A stretch of DNA of 64,000 nt. Origin: Lonicera japonica. Taxonomy: Eukaryota > Streptophyta > Magnoliopsida > Dipsacales > Caprifoliaceae. The stretch spans positions 3,348,001 to 3,412,000 of the forward strand of contig CM038468.1 in the NCBI GenBank assembly GCA_021464415.1. The letters are read 5' to 3'. Positions 1-10,948 of the stretch are shown in pieces. The notes under the pieces are model-generated. The model saw nothing but the letters and a program-made list of their open reading frames with translations. It was not told the DNA's origin and searched no databases. Positions within the stretch are counted from its first letter, which is position 1. Each line of letters opens with the position of its first letter. The position numbers and the translations under genes are program-made.

Positions 1-3000
1 GGGGAGTGGAGGTAGATCTACCCACGAAATAGATGACCCCGCAGGAGCAGCTGCAGAAGAAGACCCTCCCTCCTCACGAATGGGGAACAAGGGTGGACGA
101 GAGGATGAGCCGCCAAAGCCCGGAGATCGGGCGGGAGGCCCCATGACAGTCGTCGGTAGAGGGGTCAACGTAGTATGTGTTCGGACCCCCGGAGGATCCA
201 CCATGGCCGTCGCCCCCAAAGGAGGTACCCCACTAGAAGGAGTAGTCGCCGCCGCGGGAGGAGTCTGCCCAAACTGATCAAAATCTGCCCCAAGGTCCGC
301 GGGCTCCCAGGACCTCTCAGAAAATCCCGCTCTCCCCTCAGCAGCCTCAGCAGCAGCAAAAAGGCCCCCCGGAGACACGGAAGGGCCGGTGGGAAACTCG
401 AAGCCCTCAGCGCGCTGCTCCCCCGCAGGTGTCGCCTGAGGTGGCGGCTCCGGAACCGCTGTCGCATCACCTCCCTCGCCCTCTGGCCGACCACCGCCCT
501 CAGCCGCAGCAGGAACATCCCTCTCTCCCTCAGGATCCTCATCCTCAGAATCCGGAATGTTGTCCCTCTGATCAGGGACAGGTGGCAAATGACCCGGGAC
601 CGCCCTAGCTAAATGAGTCTGTCCCCCTATGTAATGGGGATCACCTCCCAAAGTCTGGTATCTCTCGTAGAAGACCCGTCCCCGAGTCCCCTTCGGCTCC
701 CTCATCAGGTAACGGGCAGCAAAAACAGCGTAGTCTCCCTCCTCGACGAACGTCTGGAAACCGAGTCCGTCGACTAAAGCCTGCACCATCACCTGATCAA
801 TCTCACCCGTCCGCCTCATCAGAACAGGAGGGAACAAAGGGACACGAGGCCACTGGGACGGCGTATGCTGACGGATGACCCTCTCGCCCAAGTAGAAGAG
901 AAGGCCGTACTCATCCCGGATAAGCCGCCTGGTCCTCGAGGCGGTCAGAGCACGGCCATACCCATAATGATGACCCAGATCACCCCAAGGGGCCCACTCA
1001 ATCTGAAAAGAGAATAAGATTTTATTTCAGTAAATTATATATTCTATTCTATCTGACTATTGAAAAGCAAGAAAACTAAAAATATTTTTACCTGCTCCTC
1101 CCGCAGGTCATGGACGGCAGCAGCTCCAGTCTCCCTAGTCCGGTATACATAAGGAGCCCTGTAGTTCCCCGCGATGAATCGGCGGAGAAAAGGGAACTGG
1201 TCCTCATTCTCAACGAGGAGATCCACCTGGGCGCGACCCAGACGGGTATAAGCTACAAACCAGCTCTGAAAAGGAAAGATAAAAGAAATCATCAATGATC
1301 AACAGGTAAAATGTAAAGAACCGAAGCAAAGACAGAAAGACTAAAAAATGTACCTCCCACAGCAGAGAAAAGCCCTTGAGGTTCAGGGCTAAATGGCGAG
1401 AGACCTGGTCCATGGCATCATAAAGGACTGCAAGAATGAAGCCTCCCCAGTCATAGTCAAACATGAGGCTGAAGTCCCGAAGATAGGGCAACCACCAAAG
1501 ATGAGCTGTGTCCCCACCACGAGCCTCGAATAAATCATGGAGTGTCAGTAGAAGAAGGACGCGGGCATACTGACGCGCCTCCTGACGGGTCATAGGAACC
1601 CCTGAAGCGACTAGTCGAGCCCTCTCTGTGGCTAAACGAGTAACCAAGACGCCCCGAGGAATCGTGTCACCGGAACTCCGCCGCTCCGGGAACCATCCTA
1701 ATGAACTAACAATGCCCTCGGCTGTCAGACGCAGGGGAACGTCGATCTGAATAGGGACCCCCCTGAAGGAATCCCGGTCAGAGCAAAAAGATCAAGGGGT
1801 GTCATCGTCATCTCACCCCAGCTCCAGTGAAAAGTATGAGTAGTATCCCACCAGTGGCAAGCCAATGCCGACACCAAAACTGTCGCCCTAGAAACCCGCT
1901 CCGGGAGGGCGTCGAAGAGGGAGCCAAAAGGAGTCGCGAGAATCAACTCCTGGACAGGGGCCGGTGCCCGTCGCCACTCCGAAGATATAGTGTTGGGGGA
2001 ACCCCAACCGCGGCCAACCCACTGCAGACAAAGGAACGAGTATGGGGTTATGAGGGTACTTTGGTGTAATTATGAGAGTTATAGGGCTATAGGTGTAAAT
2101 TATGTAATTTTCTAAAACCTGAGGGTACTTTGGTGTAATTATGAGAGTTATAGGGCTATAGGGGTAAAATATGTAATTTTCTAAAACCTGAGGGTACTTT
2201 GGTGTAATTATGAGAGTTATAGAGCTATAAGGGTAAATTATGTAATTTTCTAAAACCTGAGGGTACTTTGGTGTAATTATGAGAGTTATAGGGCTATAGG
2301 GGTAAAATATGTAATTTTCTAAAAACCTGAGGGTACTTTGGTGTAATTATGAGAGTTATAGGGCTATAAGGGTAAATTATGTAATTTTCTAAAACCTGAG
2401 GGTACTTTGGTGTAATTATGAGAGTTATAGGGCTATAGGGTAAATTATGTAATTTTCTAAAACCTGAGGGTACTTTGGTGTAATTATGAGAGTTATAGGG
2501 CTATAAGGGTAAAATTATGTAATTTTCCAAAAACCTGAGGGTACTTTGGTGTAATTATGAGAGTTATAGGGCTATAAGGGTAAATTATGTAATTTTCTAA
2601 AACCTGAGGGTACTTTGGTGTAATTATGAGAGTTATAGGGTTATAGGGGTAAATTATGTAATTTTCTAAAAACCTGAGGGTACTTTGGTGTAATTATGAG
2701 AGTTATAGGGCTATAAGGGTAAATTATGTAATTTTCTAAAACCTGAGGGTACTTTGGTGTAATTATGAGAGTTATAGGGCTATAGGGGTAAATTTTGTAA
2801 TTTTCTAAAAACCTGAGGGTACTTTGGTGTAATTATGAGAGTTATAGGGCTATAAGGGTAAATTATGTAATTTTCTAAAACCTGAGGGTACTTTGGTGTA
2901 ATTATGAGAGTTATAGGGCTATAAGGGTAAATTATGTAATTTTCCAAAATCTGAGGGTATTTTGGTATAATTATGAGAGTTATAGGGCTATAAGGGTAAA

Positions 3001-3610
3001 TTATGTAATTTTCCAAAAACCTGAGGGTACTTTGGTGTAATTATGAGAGTTATAGGGCTATAGGGGTAAATTATGTAATTTTCCAAAACCTGAGGGTACC
3101 TTGGTGTAATTATGAGAGTTATAAGGCTATAAGGGTAAAATATGTAATTTTCCAAACCTGAGGGTACTTTGGGGTAATTATGAGCGTTATAGGACTATAA
3201 GGGTACATTTTATAATTTTCTAAAGGGTATCACAGGTAAAAAGTACGAGTTTCACTAAATCGGACATCATTTCTGGGCAGGCATGCATACTAACATTGTT
3301 TAAAAATACATGCAGGAAACAACAGAAATAATGGAACAGATAAATACACAAAAGGAAGACATACCAGAGATCGACGGCGAATCTCGTGAGAGACAGGCTC
3401 CATCAAGAGCCATGGGACATCCGGGACCGGAGCAACCCGGGTAATGTCTCTATAGACCACCGCCCGACCGCGGTTGATCCCATCCTCATCATACCAATCC
3501 AAGTCCGCCCAGTCGTCATGATGAGGGCTGCAGCGGAGAACGCCCTGAGCGTCTGTAAAAGTGACCTCCTCCTGGTCACCCTCCAATCTATCAGGATGTG
3601 CGGGGTCCAT
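1..3610 (-). pseudogene. Plant mobile domain (PMD) gene, four exons, one-base frameshift, 3' end off window
   Basis: Exon model read from splice signals: exon 1 3610-3365 (ATG at 3610, donor GTATGT), exon 2 2021-1354 (acceptor after a CT-rich tract, CTGCAG; donor GTACAT), exon 3 1265-1092, exon 4 from 1002 to the window edge with no stop reached. All junctions are phase 0. Exons 1 and 3 are 246 and 174 bp; exon 2 is 668 bp, one base short of whole codons. The lost base maps to the C run at 1758-1763, where the PMD frame shifts. Exon 2 carries the PMD core (around WGEMTMTPLDLFALTG). Exon 4 starts IEWAPWGD and ends in a long acidic, Pro/Gly/Ala-rich tail. PMD proteins (MAIN/MAIL family and transposon-borne relatives) act in the nucleus in silencing and genome stability; their biochemical role is unsettled. 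It lies antisense to the LTR at 5533, so I infer it is an antisense passenger gene of that element. Family call strong, exon ends fairly strong. Confidence 0.82.
2052..3232. repeat. 69-bp minisatellite, about 17 copies, inside PMD intron 1
   Basis: Units start with GAGGGTACTTTGG at 2052, 2121, 2190, 2259 and so on to about 3157, with a regular 69-bp step and only small differences between units. The array lies between the exon 1 donor (3364) and exon 2 acceptor (2022) and makes up almost the whole intron. Because 69 is a multiple of 3, a spurious reading frame runs through part of it. Confidence 0.95.
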
Positions 3611-3756
3611 CAGGTATAGGTAGAATATGTGAAAAGGTCGGAAAAATCGGAAAAGCGGCAGGGCTTCCGCGCTCGGAAGAAGAGAAAAAGAGAGAGAAAG
3701 AGAGCTAGAGAGAGAAGGAGAGAGGAGAGAATGAGGTGGAATGAGCTCAGCAAGGG

Positions 3757-3764
3757 ATTATATA
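3757..3764 (-). promoter_or_regulatory. TATA box of the antisense PMD gene
   Basis: Reads TATATAAT on the minus strand, about 147 bp upstream of the PMD ATG at 3610. A CT-rich stretch on the transcribed strand (3664-3735) lies between and would be the 5' untranslated leader. Three perfect palindromes lie just upstream. Confidence 0.55.
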
Positions 3765-3775
3765 GTGAAGATGAT

Positions 3776-3840
3776 TGTCGCGCGACAAATGGCCACATTG
3801 TCGCGCGACAAATACCCCTGTACCGAAGTGTCGCGCGACA
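3776..3840. promoter_or_regulatory. Three TGTCGCGCGACA palindromes upstream of the PMD promoter
   Basis: Perfect 12-bp palindromes at 3776-3787, 3799-3810 and 3829-3840, spaced 23 and 30 bp. The same word occurs nine times, with variants, upstream of the TATA box of the LTR at 5533. Sharing it between the sense LTR promoter and the antisense gene promoter suggests a common DNA-binding factor; that is inference. Confidence 0.7.
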
Positions 3841-4685
3841 ATCCCCCCATCCCCTGAATTTTTGACCTTTTTTCTCATTTTTTATCTCCTGCAGGGGTAC
3901 TTCAGAGAAGCAGTTTTCGAAAATTGCTAAAAACCGCACACTCAGGATGAAATTTAAAGAATAAAACTTCCAAATCATCTCTCCGGAAAACGCGAGAACG
4001 GAATGCCATGATTAAAGTAGTCTCTGATCTCACAGAAAGGACCGAGACCAGCAATGAGAAAAGGCAGAATGCCACGATAAAACGGGAATAGAAAAAATTG
4101 AAAAAGTAGAAAAGAGAAAGAACCCGTATGAGCGCCCAGAGCGAGCGAGAGAAACAGAAATGCAGAGTGACAGGGAGAGCCACACCAAAAGTGACAGCTA
4201 GGCCAAAACCGGCTCAGGGCTTCGTTTTGGGTGAGTAAGGCTCCTGATCACGACAAGGGGACAAAAAGACTCCTGGTCAAAAACAGAGAAGGCCAGGAAA
4301 AGTCTTTCCCAAAAGAGGAAGAAATAAGGGCATCGAAAAAACAGAATACGATGTGGGCCCCCCCCCCAAAAAAGAGAAAACTAAGAAAAGAACAGAGATC
4401 AGAGGTTGAACTTTCAAACAAATTTTCTTTTCAGCATGATAAAGGAGAGATGGTTTGGAAAAAATCTCGAATCATCGCACTGCGAGAAACAAGAGAAAAT
4501 CGAAAACTGCCTTCCAAGAGAGGTATCCTCGCTCGAGGAAAACATGAGAGTAAAGTTCGAGAAAGGCGCAAGAAAACGGATATCCGGATAAGATTAGACC
4601 TTGAGGAGCTCTTACCACCCTCACGAGGATTTCTCTCTCTCACTCTAGCGGTCTAAGAGAGACAATAAGTATTTTTTATCACAAC
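3841..4685. other. Non-coding stretch between PMD promoter and hairpin array
   Basis: Purine-rich, low-complexity sequence with no recognisable protein. Open frames on both strands (about 60-140 codons) are rich in Lys, Arg and Glu on one strand and in Phe, Ser and Leu on the other, as expected from base composition. Taken as untranslated 3' region of the Tat-like element. Confidence 0.4.
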
Positions 4686-5430
4686 ACAAGCCCTCTTCAG
4701 AGGCAAAACACGAACACAAGCCCTCGCCAGAGGCAAAAAGTACTCACAAGAAGCCCTCCCAGAGGCAATTTTCTTTCTTCTTACATGTTAAAAGCCCTCC
4801 CAGAGAGGCACGGTGTAGCAAAGGTAGTCCTCCCACCTGAAGGCGAAGCCCTCCCAGAGAGGCACGAACGGTAGTCCTCCCACCTGAGGCGAAGCCCTCC
4901 CAGAGAGGCACGAACGGTAGTCCTCCCACCTGAGGCGAAGCCCTCCCAGAGAGGCACGAACGGTAGTCCTCCCACCTGAGGCGAAGCCCTCCCAGAGAGG
5001 CACAATGGTAGTCCTCCCACATGAGGCGAGAAGATCTAAAAAGCCCTCCCAGAGAGGCATGGTGTAGCAACGGTAGTCCTCCCACCTGAGGCGAAGCCCT
5101 CCCAGAGAGGCACGAACGGTAGTCCTCCCACCTGAGGCGAAGCCCTCCCAGAGAGGCACGAACGGTAGTCCTCCCACCTGAGGCGAAGCCCTCCCAGAGA
5201 GGCACGAACGGTAGTCCTCCCACCTGAGGCGAAGCCCTCCCAGAGAGGCACGAACGGTAGTCCTCCCACCTGAGGCAAAAGCCCTCCCAGAGAGGCATAC
5301 GGTAGTCCTCCCATCTGAGGCGCAAAGTGGAACAAATGAAAGTCCTCGAAAGAGGCAATGAGGTAACACAAGCCCTCTGCGGAGGCAAACCAATCGCCAA
5401 GCCCTCTCCGGAGGCACTCACAAGTACTTC
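4686..5430. repeat. 46-bp tandem array built from two small hairpins per unit
   Basis: About 11 core units between 4790 and 5325, step exactly 46 bp (4845, 4891, 4937 ...), flanked by degenerate units out to 4686 and 5430. Each unit holds two short imperfect palindromes: GCCCTC-loop-GAGGC and GTCCTCC-loop-TGAGGC. The array ends about 100 bp before the LTR at 5533, where Tat/Ogre elements are known to keep variable tandem repeats in their 3' untranslated region. Three overlapping minus-strand frames (up to 241 codons) are an artefact: 46 is 1 more than a multiple of 3, so every frame reads the same peptide cycle. Confidence 0.93.
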
Positions 5431-5532
5431 TATACGCATACACTTTCTTAGAGTTCCTGCGGGAGCCATGGATCAAGGTCTCTTCCAGTCGCCTCAATTC
5501 CTTGCAAGCAAGGAGCTTGAGTCGAGAGGGTC

Positions 5533-7095
5533 TGTAGACACCCCGATCCGTGACCCCCGCAAGAACCCTAACGACCTCTGAGAACTACTATTTTGGGTCC
5601 GGGACCCACCCGAGGACCCGGTACTACACTAGGAGGGTTTGTCGCCCGACAAACTTGTTTTTTAGAGAGATTGTCGCACGACATATCACATTGTCGTGCG
5701 ACAATCCCTGATTTGTCGCGCGACAATTCCACTATGTCGCACGACATTCCCCCTCTGCACCAGACCAACCACTTTCTGACACATCAATCTGTCAGAACCA
5801 TCACTTCAGCCGTTTGTTGCGCGACATTCCCGTATGTCGCGCGACATATCACAATGTCGCGCGACATTCTCCTTTTTTAAGGAAATGTCGCGCGACAATC
5901 TCTCCCGAGCAGTATAAATAGGCCAACACCCCCAAGGGTTCAGGGGCGGCAATTAGAATCCGAGAATTTGGTGCTTTAGATCTGATTTTTGTCAAGCATT
6001 TTTACTATTATCTTATTTCTGAAGAATTCTCGAATCTATTTCAACACTCGACGTGTTCCGTTTCTGGAATCGATTTCTCAGAAATATCTGAAGAAAGAGA
6101 AGATTACTATCGCCAGAGATCCCTCTGCCGTATTATATTTTCTTTCTTATTATTATTCTCGTCGGGAAGGTAAAGAAAGTCCCTTCTAGTATTTAAAATT
6201 AGATATCTGTGTACTTGTTTTACTTCTGTTATTCTGTCCACGTTTTATTTGAATAAACTTATTGTCAAGTTACCAATAGTCTACCGTTTTCAAAACAAAA
6301 GACCCTGATAAAACTACTTTCAAAACCAGAAGAGTAAGTACATTATCGTCCGGATAAACCCTGTTTTCAAACCCCGGACCGATAAAGACTTATCTAGGAA
6401 TTAAAATCCACATATCCTGTCTTTTTCATAGACTGCGACGTGTCTGATAAACTTTACTCAAAGAGTTCAAATTCCATATTGAATTAGTCCCGACATAAAG
6501 ATCCGAACCTTTTTCAAAATAATCACAACTCGAGAAAACCGTCATTATCTGAGGAAATAATACGGAATACTCTTTCAAAAATAAAAGGTTTTTGTCATGT
6601 GTCATTTACATCTTTTAAATATAAAAACATCGAATCTCGGAACACAAAGGTTTTCATCCCTTTCCCCGTTTTCCCAAATTAGGGTTTTTTTTATTTTAGA
6701 AAGTAGTAGACTGTCGGTAAAAGCATCCAAGTTTTTCAACATAGAATAAACTTATAAGACCACTAGAGACCGAAAGGGCGGAATGGGTGCTTAACACCTT
6801 CCCAAACCGTAATATAGTTTCCGAACCCTATAAGAATCCCGGTTTCGCAGACAAACGTGTAAAGAAAGGCTTGTCTATAGCCTTTCCTCTTACACGACCT
6901 TTTTTGTCCGTTTTCTCGTAAAACGTACTGGCGACTCTGAATGAACCCCCTTGCATCTAGAAATAGAACGTAGGGACACTTGATATGAATCAACGAAAAC
7001 GCTCCAGCAAATGGAACGACGGAATCAGTTCCGACGTCCCATGACCCCCACCACCAACGGGGACGAGACCCGGGGGGTCGCATTTGCGGATTCTC
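5533..7095 (+). mobile_element. LTR (probably 3' LTR) of a Tat/Ogre-like Ty3 element
   Basis: Begins TGTAGACACCCCGATCCG at 5533 after a purine-rich stretch (GAGTCGAGAGGG) that fits a polypurine tract. It contains the palindrome-rich U3, TATAAATA at 5913, and GGCGACTCT near 6930, a phrase common near the 3' ends of such LTRs. The right end falls where gypsy reverse-transcriptase coding sequence resumes, near 7098; the exact last base is uncertain. Three other copies lie in the window: 11263-11894 (minus), 23632-24215 (plus) and 53530-54550 (minus). The 5' half of the element lies beyond the left edge. Confidence 0.75.
5640..5920 (+). promoter_or_regulatory. LTR promoter: nine TGTCG(N)CGACA palindromes and TATA box
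   Basis: Copies at 5640, 5672, 5692, 5714, 5735, 5815, 5835, 5855 and 5886 (12 bp each; variants TGTCGCACGACA, TGTCGTGCGACA, TGTTGCGCGACA and the perfect TGTCGCGCGACA). TATAAATA follows at 5913-5920, 15 bp after the last palindrome. A separate small inverted pair CTGACA/TGTCAG lies at about 5776-5796. The same layout is kept in the copy at 23632. Confidence 0.75.
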
Positions 7096-7097
7096 AC

Positions 7098-9615
7098 ATG
7101 CATGATCATCCAAGTTTTTGCTATAAATAAGTATATCATCAAAGTAGACAACAACAAATCTGCTTATAAATGTACGCAAAACATGATTCATAAGCCTCAT
7201 AAAAGTGCTCGGAGCATTAGTTAATCCAAAAGGCATAACTAACCACTCATATAAACCATATTTTGTTTTAAAAGCAGTTTTCCATTCATCTCCTTCTTTC
7301 ATTCTAATTTGATGATAACCACTATTTAGATCAATCTTAGAAAATACACAAGAACCATGTAGCTCGTCTAGCATATCATCTAAGTGTGGAATAGGATGAC
7401 GATACTTTACCGTTATATTGTTGATGGCTCTGTAGTCAACACACATTCTCCACGTCTCATCCTTCTTAGGTACTAACAATACCGGAACGGCGCATGGACT
7501 CATGCTTTCTCTCACGTACTCCTTTTCCATTAATTCGCTAACCTACCTTTGAAGTTCCTTTGTCTCCTCCGGATTGCTTCTATAGGCTGGTCGATTTGGA
7601 ATGGTTGCACCAGGCACGAAGTCAATTTGATGTTCAATTCCTCGAATTGGAGGTAACCCATGTGGTGTTTCTTCGGGAAAGACATCTTCATAATCCTGCA
7701 AAAGAGATACAATAGAACTAGGCAAAGTAGAGTTAAGTTCGTTAGTGTTTAAAAATGCCTCTTTGTACAAAAGTACAATTATCGGTTGATTTGAAAACAT
7801 TGCTCGCTTAATTTCATTGGCCTTTGCATAGAAACTCTTTTGTTTTCTCTCTGATTTTTTTTCAACGGCCGAAATTTGATTTTCTTTTTCTCTCTTTTTT
7901 TTCTCAGCCTCTTTCTTTTCATCACTTTCTTTTTTTGCATCACTCTCTTTTTGCAGCCTCACTTGGTTTTCATAAATTTGCTTTGGAGACATTGGGACAA
8001 GAGTAATGGGTTTTTGATTCATTACAAAAGAGTATTTGTTGGTGAAGCCATCATGCTTAACTCGCCGATCAAATTGCCACGGTCGGCCTAATAATAAGTG
8101 TCCAGCTTGCATTGGAACCACATCGCATAAAACTTCATCTTCATATTTTCCAATGTGAAATGAAACTAACACCTGCTTTTTCACCCTTACTTCACCACTA
8201 TCATTGAGCCATTGCAACTTATAAGGGCGGGGATGCTTAATTGTTGGCAGCCCTAACTTGTCCACTATTGTGGTGCTTGCAACATTAGTACAAATACCCC
8301 CATCAATAATCACACTACATACCTTGTATTGCACTTGGCATCTAGTATGAAAGATGTTTTCGCGCTGTACTTCTTCATCTTCTTTTACTTGCATACTTAA
8401 AGCTCTCCTTGCAACCAACAATTCACCTTGGACAGCATACTCCTCTTCATCAACATCCTCCAATGGTGGCATAGAATCGTTGTCATCTTCGTCCTCGGTC
8501 TCAATATCACCATTATCTCGAATCACCATGACTCTTTTGTTCGGACATTGATTTGCGATGTGACCCCTGCCTTGGCATTTAAAGCATTTAATATCACGAT
8601 TTCGGAAAGTAGAAGAGTCAATTTTACCTTGATTTCCATTACTGCCCATTTCTTGCTTTTGCTCCGTTTTTGGCTTGGACATGGTTGGCCTTTCCTCCTT
8701 CTTCCATGGATTTGGCTTCCAAGAAGATGTATTTGGACTTTGGCTTGGACGTGCGTTACCCCTCCTTTTGAGCTGTCGCTCAATTTTGATAGCCATGTGC
8801 ACCATATCTTCCATTTCCACATAAGGTTGTAATTCTACCGCATTAGCAATTTCGCGATTTAAACCTCCCAAGAACCTTGCCATAGTAGCCTCTCGATCCT
8901 CCTCTACATTTGCTCGGATCATTGCAAGTTCCATCTCTTTGTAATAATCCTCCACACCTCGGTTGCCTTGCGTAAAGCCTTGTAATTTTTGGTACAACTC
9001 CCGATAGTAATGACTAGGTATAAACCGCTTTCTCATTACTATCTTCATCTTATTCCACGTTGCTATTGGACGCTCTCTATTCCGATGCCTGTTCAACATT
9101 AACTGATCCCACCAAACAATAGCATAATCAGAAAATTCAATGGCAGCAAGTTTTACCTTCTTCATTTCGGAGTAGTTGTGGCAATCAAACACCAACTCCA
9201 CCTTTTTCTCCCATTCAAGATAAGCTTCAGGGTCGTTCTTGCCTTGAAATGAAGGAATCTTCATTTTAATACTACTTATGTTATTATCTTCTCTATTCCT
9301 TTCTTCTCTAATCCGTCCACCATATCTCCGATTGGCCACCGAATCCCAATCATCATCATCTTCGAACCCACCATCGTAGGATTCTTCCTCATCAACCCTT
9401 GCTTCTCTAGGTTGGATTCTCCTTCTCCTACGAGTAGGAGCATTATTTGATTACTCTATTTGTGTGTTCTCTATTCGGTCCATCCGCTCGTGAACCATCT
9501 CCATCTCAGTTCTCAACATCTTCCTCATCTCCCCCAACAAAGCTTGCACCTGTAAGTTCGGAATGGTTGGTTATTGACCCTCCTCTTTCGAGGCCACTTC
9601 TTGACTTTTTGACAT
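7098..9615 (-). pseudogene. Ty3/gypsy Gag-Pro-Pol, broken by three stops and cut in RT
   Basis: One frame runs from ATG 9615 to 7098 without a frameshift. It has in-frame stops at 9573-9571 (TAA), 9453-9451 (TAA) and 7542-7540 (TAG). Order: Gag; a CCHC knuckle CFKCQGRGHIANQC near 8587-8546; an aspartic protease with IIDGG near 8305; then reverse transcriptase with [25 protein letters not shown] and the catalytic YFDDIL near 7140. The frame then runs into the Tat-like LTR, so the rest of RT, RNase H and integrase are displaced beyond the left edge. Gag and Pol share one frame. The product would be the capsid/polymerase polyprotein of a retrotransposon; it is not functional here. Confidence 0.93.
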
Positions 9616-10350
9616 TGTTTATAACCTGCAAAATAGAATTAAAGACCTCACAAGCACTCCCTCACGTGTTTCTCTCAAAGAGTGTTTCACTCAATTTCAC
9701 TCAAAGAATGTTTCACTTAATTTCACTCAAAGAAGCACTCCCTTTTGTGTTTCACCACTTTTGCTCTCTCTCTCTCTCTCTCTCTCTACAAGTATTAATT
9801 TTCACTTGGCTCTTATGAAACTAATTCAAACTAATATCAAAATTCCACCAGCAATTCACAAAGAGAATACCAAGAAAAATTTAGATTTTAAACAAGAATG
9901 CAAGGAACAAGAACAAAAAAGTTTTCGGAAGTACGAGAAAAATTACCACAACAATTTTGGGGATGGATAAACTAACTTGATAACATGAAGAGGTTTTATG
10001 GATGAATTGAAGCAAATTCCTAATTGACAAATAAAGAAGCAAATTGCAATTTACGAATTTTTTTTTTACCCAATCGTGAATCAGCTGTAACTTTCGATTG
10101 AACCATTGGATTGTCCTGAATTTCGGATATGTTGTTCCGAACACAAACTTACCATGTTGCGCAAAAATTAGGGCGATCAGAAGTCGTTTCAGTGATGAAC
10201 TGATTTTCGCAGCCCAATGAAATTTAGAAAGAAAAATTCTGAACAATTTTTTTTTTTAGGCTATGAATAAGACTTGAAATTGGAAAGAATAATAAGTAAT
10301 AGAAATTGATATGAATAACTAAATGGATAGGAATTCTGAGAATAGAACCT
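9616..10350 (-). other. Untranslated leader of the gypsy element
   Basis: Lies between the primer-binding site (10364-10351) and the Gag ATG (9615). No coding signal. It holds a (CT)n tract at 9762-9787 and a repeated phrase around TTTCACTCAAAGA at 9690-9740. Positions 10075-10200 resemble 17150-17290 (around AACCATTGGATTG), pointing to a shared older sequence. Confidence 0.55.
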
Positions 10351-10364
10351 GAGCTCTGATACCA
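10351..10364 (-). promoter_or_regulatory. Primer-binding site, initiator tRNA-Met type
   Basis: Minus strand reads TGGTATCAGAGCTC, matching the 3' end of plant initiator Met tRNA. It begins two bases after the LTR end (CA at 10368-10367), the normal spacing. It fixes the orientation of the gypsy element and marks the LTR to its right as its 5' LTR. Confidence 0.88.
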
Positions 10365-10366
10365 AC

Positions 10367-10909
10367 TGATACGAACCACGCCAACAATGTGACGAAACCC
10401 GTAGCGAAGACGGTCCTAAGATCGTTTCTATAATCAGAATGGATGGAAAACCTTGACCCTTTGCTTATATGGAAGCAAGAACCTTGGTATAAGGAATAAT
10501 TATGGATGGGGAAACCGTGACCCAACACCTATAAAGAGATGCGAACCTTGGTATATTGAAGACGCCACAATCGGATATGGAAGAGCCGATTGATAAGTCG
10601 GATGTGAACGCCACGGAAAATTCCGATAAGTTCGAAAGTTCTTTAAGAACCAAGAGAATTAAAAACTCTCAAATTTTATTAATGAAAACTCACACTTGAT
10701 GCCCCAAATGGAATGGGATGGGGAGGTATTTATAGTTGTTACAAAATACATCCAATGGTCTACATTCAATCCCACCAACTATGATCTAAGGGCTCACATT
10801 TATTCTCACCTAATACAAGTGACATAAGCAATGACATCACTAAAGACTTATGTAAGCGATGACATCATCGATGTATGATGTAAGCAATGCCATCATTAAG
10901 TACATGACA
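10367..10909 (-). mobile_element. 5' LTR of the gypsy element (about 543 bp)
   Basis: Reads TGTCATGTAC at the outer end (10909) and GTATCA at the inner end (10367), so TG...CA. TATAAATA lies at 10734-10727 on the minus strand. U3 holds several related direct repeats of the form TGATGTCAT(C/T)GCTTAC between 10905 and 10805, possible enhancer repeats. The right boundary is chosen from the TG and is the less certain end. Confidence 0.68.
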
Positions 10910-10948
10910 AGATACTAATTTTAAAATATAAAATAAAAATAATTTTAA

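Noticed and set aside
80..612. Plus-strand and second minus-strand frames at the left edge
   Set aside because: They overlap PMD exon 4 in other frames. The exon frame is open throughout and continues across three well-formed splice junctions.
2052..5430. CRISPR-like look of the regular arrays
   Set aside because: Units are head-to-tail with no unique spacers, and the genome is a plant's. These are minisatellites.
4744..5497. Three long overlapping minus-strand frames over the 46-bp array
   Set aside because: The unit length is 1 more than a multiple of 3, so any frame cycles through the same peptide. The openness follows from the unit lacking stops, not from coding.
8354..8832. Plus-strand frames inside the gypsy gag-pro region
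   Set aside because: They are shadows of the strong minus-strand Gag-protease frame with its CCHC knuckle and DGG motif.
10075..10200. Shared AACCATTGGATTG sequence with 17150-17290 as a possible conserved gene fragment
   Set aside because: Neither copy has a coding frame and similarity is patchy; most likely an old shared repeat.
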